DNA of 64,000 nt from Variovorax sp. UMC13 (GTDB lineage: Bacteria > Pseudomonadota > Gammaproteobacteria > Burkholderiales > Burkholderiaceae_C): positions 124,001-188,000 of the forward strand of contig NZ_LZZW01000012.1 of assembly GCF_014170375.1 (NCBI RefSeq). The letters are read 5' to 3'. Position numbers and translations under genes: made by a program. The notes beneath the pieces are model-generated. The model had not been told where the DNA came from. It saw only the letters and a program-made list of their open reading frames with translations, and searched no databases. Positions within the stretch are counted from its first letter, which is position 1. Every line of letters starts with the position of its first letter. Positions 59,208 through 64,000 of the stretch are shown here, one piece after another.

Positions 59208-59384
59208 GACGCCTCCTAGTTCGAGATCGAACGCAGGAACCAGCCAGGAGCCACGGCATCAGAATGTCTGCCGCAATCGGTCTGGTCTAGGCGTAAGGCT
59301 AAACGGGACTAGCCTCTTGGAAAACCAAGCGCAGCAAGGCTCTGCGGGTTCCAGCGTGGTCTCATGCTAGTCTCGGGACTCAAT
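59208..59384. other. ICE right end between int and the attachment core
   Basis: 177 bp without a gene. It should hold the int promoter and arm-type sites. Short repeated pieces such as GGGACTAGCC / GCTAGTCTCGGGACT (about 59308-59380) could be binding sites for the integrase or an excisionase. Confidence 0.4.
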
Positions 59385-59437
59385 CTCAAAATCCCCCACC
59401 GAAAGGTGTGCCGGTTCGATTCCGGCCCCGGGCACCA
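59385..59437 (+). tRNA. 3' half of tRNA-Leu(CAA), right attachment site of the ICE
   Basis: CTCAAAATCCCC (anticodon loop with CAA and the 3' side of its stem), the variable arm CACCGAAAGGTG, T-arm GCCGGTTCGATTCCGGC and acceptor CCCGGGCACCA are all present. The 5' half is absent: the bases before 59385 do not pair. The fragment starts at the anticodon loop, the usual crossover for tRNA-targeting tyrosine recombinases. It is therefore the attR core rather than a working gene. The intact gene should be at the far left end. Confidence 0.85.
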
Positions 59438-59652
59438 CGTTTTCAGCGCTTCTCGACGAGAGCGCCTGTCAATGGCGAACGATGTGTTCCGCGACACGTT
59501 CCGCTTTTCTCTTCGCTGGGCAGCACTGAACGGGCTCGCGCAGCACAGGCCTTCGCCCTTCTGATCCACGACCCGCTGTCGAAAGAAAGGGTGGACGCGT
59601 ACCGGCGCAGCGGCATGGCCCGGCACCGGAGGCTCCCGGCCCCGGATGGCTC
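59438..59652. other. Chromosomal gap after the attachment site
   Basis: 215 bp, no gene. GCGCTTCTCGACGAGAGCGCC just after the tRNA end can fold into a weak hairpin, perhaps the old tRNA terminator. Confidence 0.35.
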
Positions 59653-60621
59653 TCACGCGGCCTCGGGGCGCGCCTCCGCGTTTCCAGGCGGGTCGACCCG
59701 CGTCCCCCAGTTCTTCTGCTGTTCCTCCAGGTGGCGCCGGATGAAATCCATCAGCGTTCGCGTGGCCAGCGCGGGGAAGCGGTTCGATGCTGTGAGCATG
59801 TAGATCCCGTCGCCCACGCCTTCCGGGTCGTAGTCGCCCAGGACCTCGATCACCTGCCCGGACGCCAGCTGCCGCCACACCGCATAGCGGGGGAGCAGGC
59901 CGATGCCGAGCCCCGCCATCATCGACTCGAAGATGAAGCGGTAGTCGCCCGACTGGATGCGCGGGGTCACCCGCAAGGCCAGCGGGCTGCCGGAGGCCCG
60001 GAGCTTCAGGTCGAAGTGCCGACCCATCGAGGCCGGGGCGATCAGGTCGCAGCGCGTCAGGTCCTGCGCATGCACCACGGGCGCCTGCCTGGCGAGGAAC
60101 TCCGGCGTGGCGCACAGGCACCAGCTCACGTCGCAGATTCGCCGCGCGACATGGTCCTCGGGCGGCCGGGAGGTGACCTTCAGCGCGACGTCGACCTCCG
60201 CGGAGATCACGTCGGAGATGTAGTCGTTGATCAGCACCCGCAGCGAAATGTCGGGGTACTGCCGCGCGAAGTCCATCAGCACGGGCGTGAGGTAGAGATG
60301 CCCCAGGCCGGTGGGCAGGCGGATGCGCACGTCGCCCCGCACGGTCTGCCCCAGGCTGTCGATCGACGAGGCGGCCGCCTGCATCTCGTCGAGCATGCGC
60401 AGCCCGTGCGCGTACAGATGGCGCCCGGCTTCCGTGAGCTCGATGTGCCGCGTGGTGCGCAGCATCAGCTGCGCATTCAGCCGCAACTCCAGCGCCTTCA
60501 GGCTGCGCGAGACGTTCGATCGCGTCATGCCGCTGGCCACGGCCGCGGCCGTGAGCGTCTTGGATTCGACCATCCTCACGAAAAGCCGAATCAGATTCAG
60601 GTCAAAAGAATTGTCAATCAT
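59653..60621 (-). CDS. LysR-family transcriptional regulator (chromosomal)
   Basis: 322 aa. N-terminal HTH (LIRLFVRMVESKTLTAAAVA, SGMTRSNVSRSLKALELRLN) and effector domain with RLPTGLGHLYLTPVLMDFAR. FDLNLIRLFVRMVESKTLTA is typical of the DhcR/CrgA-like branch. Divergent from the Bug receptor across 104 bp, so it probably regulates the receptor-cobW-amidohydrolase operon. First gene outside the ICE. Confidence 0.93.
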   Translation of the reverse strand: MIDNSFDLNLIRLFVRMVESKTLTAAAVASGMTRSNVSRSLKALELRLNAQLMLRTTRHIELTEAGRHLYAHGLRMLDEMQAAASSIDSLGQTVRGDVRIRLPTGLGHLYLTPVLMDFARQYPDISLRVLINDYISDVISAEVDVALKVTSRPPEDHVARRICDVSWCLCATPEFLARQAPVVHAQDLTRCDLIAPASMGRHFDLKLRASGSPLALRVTPRIQSGDYRFIFESMMAGLGIGLLPRYAVWRQLASGQVIEVLGDYDPEGVGDGIYMLTASNRFPALATRTLMDFIRRHLEEQQKNWGTRVDPPGNAEARPEAA

Positions 60622-60725
60622 GGCTCACCACGGATGGCACAGATGGACGAATTGTAGAGATCGAGAATCAATTTAGTATCAACTATTGCCACGTTTTGGT
60701 GCCTTAAATTTTTAAGGAGTTCGAC
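60622..60725. promoter_or_regulatory. Divergent promoter region between lysR and the Bug receptor gene
   Basis: AT-rich 104-bp gap. AGTATCAACT (60672-60681) contains a T-N-A type LysR box candidate and lies between the two starts. AAGGAGTTCGAC gives a strong ribosome site for the receptor gene. Confidence 0.45.
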
Positions 60726-61733
60726 ATGGGACGTATGGAAAAGTTTTCACCACAATTGAAGAAGATCATTGCCATATCGGCAACTCTTGTTATTGGATTG
60801 TCTCCAGGATGGGCGGCCGATTTCCCGGAGACGGGCAGCACGATCACCGTGATCGTGCCATTCGGCGCGGGTGGCATGGTCGACCTCATGGCGCGCACGC
60901 TGGCGCCCTATTGGGATGCCAAATGGGGCACACGCACGGTCGTATTGAACCGGCCGGGCGCCAATGGCCAAATCGCATTGACCGAAATGCTGCGCCAAAA
61001 GCCCGATGGCCAGACCATCGCTTTCACGCAGGGCTTCGACACCCAGATGAGCTACCTGAATGCGGAGGCCAAGGCGCCCTATTCGCGCAGCAGCTTCACG
61101 CCGGTCGGATTGGTCCAAAGCACGCCCTCGGTCTGGGTCGTCAGGGCCGACAGCCCCTACCGCACGATGGGCGCCTTGCTCACGGCGGCCCGCAGCCGCC
61201 CCGGGGAATTGAATTTCGGCACGCCGGCCAGCCGCGGGCCCGCCGTTCTCTACCTGGAGGAATTCGAGAAGAAGGCCGGCGCGCGGCTCAACAGCGTCCC
61301 GTTCAACGACGCGCCCTCGATGGTCGGTGCCCTGCTGGGCGGGCACATCGATCTCGCGATCTCCAATCCGGCGGTGGTGCTGCCGCACGTGCGGGCTGGC
61401 CGCCTGCGCGCGCTCATGGTCAGCGGCGACACGCCGCTCAAATACTTTCCCGACACGCCGGCGTCCGCTTCGCTGGGGCTGGAGATCTCCAAGCTGGGCA
61501 GCAACACCGGGCTGACCCTGGCCCGCGGGACGCCGGAAGCCGCGGTCCAGGCCTGGTCGGCCATGCTCGAAAGCCTCACCTCGGACCCGGCGCTGCGCGC
61601 CCGCATGGACGAGATGGCGGTCCAGTTGGCGTATGCGACGCCCGCCGACTACGCCCAGTCCTGGACCGCCACCGATGCCGAAGTCCGCAGGATCCTGCTG
61701 CGCGTGTCCGGCGACGTCAGGCCCGTCCAATGA
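60726..61733 (+). CDS. Bug/TctC-family periplasmic solute receptor
   Basis: 335 aa. Signal peptide about 1-31 (KKIIAISATLVIGLSPGWAA). TctC-like fold: ITVIVPFGAGGMVDLMARTL, PGANGQIALTEMLRQKPDGQ, NFGTPASRGPAVLYLEEFEK and VPFNDAPSMVGALLGGHIDL. Bug proteins bind carboxylates and related compounds, usually with a tripartite transporter. No TctAB genes are seen here, so it may serve a sensor role or share a permease encoded elsewhere. Overlaps cobW by 4 bp. Confidence 0.93.
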   Translation: MGRMEKFSPQLKKIIAISATLVIGLSPGWAADFPETGSTITVIVPFGAGGMVDLMARTLAPYWDAKWGTRTVVLNRPGANGQIALTEMLRQKPDGQTIAFTQGFDTQMSYLNAEAKAPYSRSSFTPVGLVQSTPSVWVVRADSPYRTMGALLTAARSRPGELNFGTPASRGPAVLYLEEFEKKAGARLNSVPFNDAPSMVGALLGGHIDLAISNPAVVLPHVRAGRLRALMVSGDTPLKYFPDTPASASLGLEISKLGSNTGLTLARGTPEAAVQAWSAMLESLTSDPALRARMDEMAVQLAYATPADYAQSWTATDAEVRRILLRVSGDVRPVQ

Positions 61734-62749
61734 AGCCGGCACTCGCCACGGCGGCGCAGGCGCTGCCGGTCACCCTCCTCGGGGGCTACCTCGGCGCCGG
61801 CAAGACCACGCTGGTCAACCACCTGCTGCGCAACGCCCAGGGCCGCCGCATCGCGGTGCTGGTCAACGACTTCGGCGACCTCGGCATCGACGGCGACCTG
61901 ATCGAGGCGCGCGAGGACGACGTCATCAGCCTGGCCGGCGGCTGCATCTGCTGCAGCTTCGGCGGCGATCTGATGGCCGCCCTGCTGCGCACCCGGGACC
62001 GCGCGGCAGCGCTGGACCATGTGCTGATCGAGACCAGCGGCGTGGCCCTGCCGGCCAGCGTGGCCCGGACGCTGCAGCTGGTCCAGGGGCTGCGGCTGAA
62101 CGCGGTCGTGGTGCTGGCCGACGCCGGCGCCATCCAGCAACAGGCCGCGAACGGCTATGTGGGCGAGACGGTGCGCTGCCAGCTGCAGCAGGCCGACCTG
62201 CTGGTGCTGAACAAGCTCGACCTGTTGCCTGCGCCCCCCGCGCCCGACCTCGGCCCGTGGGTCGCGCAGCAGGCGCCGCAGGCCTTCGTGCTGGAGGCCA
62301 CGCAGGGCCAGGTGGCGCCCGAACTGCTGTTCGACATGCCGATCCCGCGCGGCGCCACGGCGCGCCACCAGGAGACGAGGCCAGCCGAGCGACCGCTGGA
62401 CCTGCGCGCCGGCGCCCACGGCATCTTCCGCAGCCTCAGTTTCGCCTTCGCCGGCGCAGTGGACGTGGAGGCGCTCGCGCGGGCGCTGAGCGCGCATCCC
62501 GACCGGATCGTGCGCGCCAAGGGCCTGCTGCGCGGCGCCGACGGGACGGCGGTGCAGCTGCAGCTGTCCGGCGCCCGCTGCCTCACGACGCCGTGGAAGG
62601 GCAGGCCCTTCGCCACCGGCCGCCTGGTGTGCATCGGCCCGGCCGCGATCTGGAACGAGACCGTGCTGCGCGCGCTGGTCTGGCGGCACGCCGTGCCGAG
62701 CGCAGCTTCCGCACCTCCCGCGCTGACCGACGCCGGCCAGCGCGCCTGA
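61730..62749 (+). CDS. CobW/COG0523-family GTPase (metallochaperone)
   Basis: 339 aa, ATG overlapping the receptor stop. GTPase with Walker A GGYLGAGKTT (18-27), the metal-binding CxCC motif GGCICC (70-75), Walker B region IETSGVALPASVAR and NKLD. The C-terminal CobW domain contains RIVRAKGLLRGADGTAVQLQ. COG0523 proteins deliver metals such as zinc to client enzymes. The amidohydrolase encoded 26 bp downstream is a plausible client. Confidence 0.93.
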   Translation: MKPALATAAQALPVTLLGGYLGAGKTTLVNHLLRNAQGRRIAVLVNDFGDLGIDGDLIEAREDDVISLAGGCICCSFGGDLMAALLRTRDRAAALDHVLIETSGVALPASVARTLQLVQGLRLNAVVVLADAGAIQQQAANGYVGETVRCQLQQADLLVLNKLDLLPAPPAPDLGPWVAQQAPQAFVLEATQGQVAPELLFDMPIPRGATARHQETRPAERPLDLRAGAHGIFRSLSFAFAGAVDVEALARALSAHPDRIVRAKGLLRGADGTAVQLQLSGARCLTTPWKGRPFATGRLVCIGPAAIWNETVLRALVWRHAVPSAASAPPALTDAGQRA

Positions 62750-62774
62750 ACCCCACCCCGCAAGCCATCCCACC

Positions 62775-64000
62775 ATGACGACCACGCTCTACCCCGCGCG
62801 CAAGATCATCACGATGAACCCCGACCGGCCCGTGGCCGCGTGCGTGGCGGTGCGCGATGGCCGGGTGCTCGGCGCGGGCACGCAGGACGAACTGGCAGCC
62901 TGGGGCGCGCACCGGGTCGACACGCGCTTCGCGCACAAAGTGCTCATGCCGGGCTTCGTCGAGGGCCACTGCCACCTGTCTCAGGGCGCGCTGTGGCGCT
63001 TCGTCTATGTCGGCCCGCACGAGCGCATCGACCCCGACGGACGCCTGTGGCCCGCGCTCACCACGCTGGCGGCGGTCATCGCGCGCTTGCGGGCGGCCCA
63101 CGAGCGCTCGCCGCAGGCGCCGGTGATCGGCTGGGGCTTCGACCCGCTCTCGCTGGCGGGGCCGCGCTGCAACCGGCACGACCTGGACACCGTGTCCGAG
63201 CGGCAGGCCGTCGTGCTGATGCACGCCAGCCTGCATGTCATCAGCACCAACACCGCGGGCCTGCAGGCGGGCGGCTTCCTGCGCCCGGGCATCGACTATC
63301 CCGGGCTTCCGCCGGGCCCGGACGGACTGCCGGCCGGCGAGCTCCGCGGGCCGGACGCCATGTGGCCGGTGGCCGAAGCGGCCGGGCTGAGCCGCCAGCT
63401 GCTGGCGGCCGACGCCGACGGCATCCAGGCCTTCTCCCGGCTGTGCGTGCGCACCGGCGTCACCACCGCGGCCGACCTGGCCAATCCGCTGTCCGACGAG
63501 ATCGTGGACATGATGCGGCGCGTCACCGGCGCGCCCGATTTCCCCCTGCGCGTGGTCTCGATGCAGCGCATGGCCGGGCAGGGGCCGGTGGAAACGGTCG
63601 CCAACGCCTTGCGCCTCAAGGCGCTGAGCAGCGACCGGCTGCGCCTGGGCTTCGTCAAGGTCGTGGTCGACGGCTCGATCCAGGGCCTGACGGCGCGCGT
63701 CCGGTGGCCCGGCTACTTCAACGGCGCCCCCAACGGCCTCTGGTACGTGGCACCCGAGCAGCTGTGCACGCTGCTGTCGCACGCGCTGGGCAGCGGCGTG
63801 CCGGTGCATCTGCACACCAACGGCGACGAGGCCACGGAGCTGGCGCTGGACTGCATGCAGACCGCGCTGGCCGAATCGCCGGCGCTCGACCACCGCTTCA
63901 CGCTCCAGCACGCACAGATGAGTTCCCGGGCGCAGTTCCTGCGCATGCGGGCGCTGGGGCTCTGCGCCAACCTCTTCGTCAACCACCTGTACTACTGGGG
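62775..64000 (+). CDS. Metal-dependent amidohydrolase (YtcJ-like), 3' truncated by the window
   Basis: Open from the ATG at 62775 to the right edge (408 codons seen). Amidohydrolase_3 type: TTLYPARKIITMNPDRPVAA, the metal motif GFVEGHCHLSQG (HxH), GWGFDPLSLAG, the region VVVDGSIQGLTARV, and HLHTNGDEATELALD plus LQHAQMSS (further metal ligands). Substrates of this group include N-acyl and cyclic amides. It is read with the Bug receptor and CobW genes, suggesting uptake and hydrolysis of an amide-like compound (inference). Confidence 0.9.
   Translation, partial: MTTTLYPARKIITMNPDRPVAACVAVRDGRVLGAGTQDELAAWGAHRVDTRFAHKVLMPGFVEGHCHLSQGALWRFVYVGPHERIDPDGRLWPALTTLAAVIARLRAAHERSPQAPVIGWGFDPLSLAGPRCNRHDLDTVSERQAVVLMHASLHVISTNTAGLQAGGFLRPGIDYPGLPPGPDGLPAGELRGPDAMWPVAEAAGLSRQLLAADADGIQAFSRLCVRTGVTTAADLANPLSDEIVDMMRRVTGAPDFPLRVVSMQRMAGQGPVETVANALRLKALSSDRLRLGFVKVVVDGSIQGLTARVRWPGYFNGAPNGLWYVAPEQLCTLLSHALGSGVPVHLHTNGDEATELALDCMQTALAESPALDHRFTLQHAQMSSRAQFLRMRALGLCANLFVNHLYYW

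Noticed and set aside
59385-59437. Functional tRNA-Leu gene
   Set aside because: The D-arm and 5' acceptor strand are missing and upstream DNA cannot pair. Only the 3' half restored by integration is present.

Overview
The window (about 65% GC by eye) looks like a member of the Burkholderiales, most likely Comamonadaceae (Acidovorax/Comamonas/Delftia-like). The reasons are the codon usage, the many ABC (Liv) and Bug-type solute receptors, and a mobile element of the Tn4371 type. From the left edge to about 59.44 kb it is one integrative and conjugative element (ICE). From about 59.44 kb to the right edge it is ordinary chromosome. The junction is a 53-bp 3' half of a tRNA-Leu(CAA) gene beginning at the anticodon loop, directly upstream of the integrase gene. 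This is the expected product of insertion into that tRNA. The other end of the element and the remaining trb genes lie beyond the left edge.

Layout. 0-6.4 kb: conjugation module on the minus strand (LysR regulator, EexN-like lipoprotein, traG, copG-like, trbB, trbC, trbD, start of trbE). 6.4-27.4 kb: catabolic cargo 1. Its leftward genes are etfA, etfB, an acyl-CoA dehydrogenase and a nitroreductase. Two AraC-type regulators and a leftward SDR follow, then a 13-gene rightward operon: acyl-CoA dehydrogenase, class III CoA-transferase, acyl-CoA ligase, thiolase, enoyl-CoA hydratase, SDR, GST, DsbA/HCCA-isomerase-like protein and a five-gene Liv ABC importer. That operon ends in a thiolase cut off at its active-site Cys. 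27.5-37.9 kb: ICE processing, replication and partition core on the minus strand (relaxase, traF, DUF2840, small RHH, parA, repA, alpA-like, DUF2285, DUF2958, DUF736) plus an XRE regulator, a truncated helicase and a small ORF. 38.1-51.4 kb: catabolic cargo 2, a 12-gene minus-strand operon with its own complete Liv importer, two acyl-CoA ligases, a thiolase, two SDRs, an AhpD-like protein and a metallo-hydrolase. It is read divergently from a TetR regulator across a double palindromic operator. 51.5-59.2 kb: parB (3' end replaced by a group II intron remnant), DUF932, DUF2958, small ORFs, a PDDEXK nuclease and the integrase. 59.4-64 kb: chromosome with LysR, Bug receptor, CobW GTPase and an amidohydrolase running off the edge.

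How it works together. Each cargo imports an organic acid-like substrate through a Liv transporter, activates it with AMP-forming ligases and/or a CoA-transferase, and shortens it by beta-oxidation-type steps (dehydrogenase, hydratase, SDR, thiolase). Cargo 1 also brings the electron acceptor of its dehydrogenases (ETF). The substrates cannot be read from the sequence. The parA/parB/repA genes and an iteron-like array suggest that the excised circle can replicate or be partitioned.

The most notable non-coding signals are: an ~80-bp element repeated in the same orientation upstream of the nitroreductase and of the cargo 1 operon; the TetR double operator; modular leader repeats in front of the small ICE genes; four consecutive perfect stem-loops near 37.5 kb; and several scars of past recombination (truncated thiolase, truncated helicase, intron remnant in parB, chimeric 5' end of the nitroreductase). 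No CRISPR array, complete tRNA, rRNA or intact transposase was seen.
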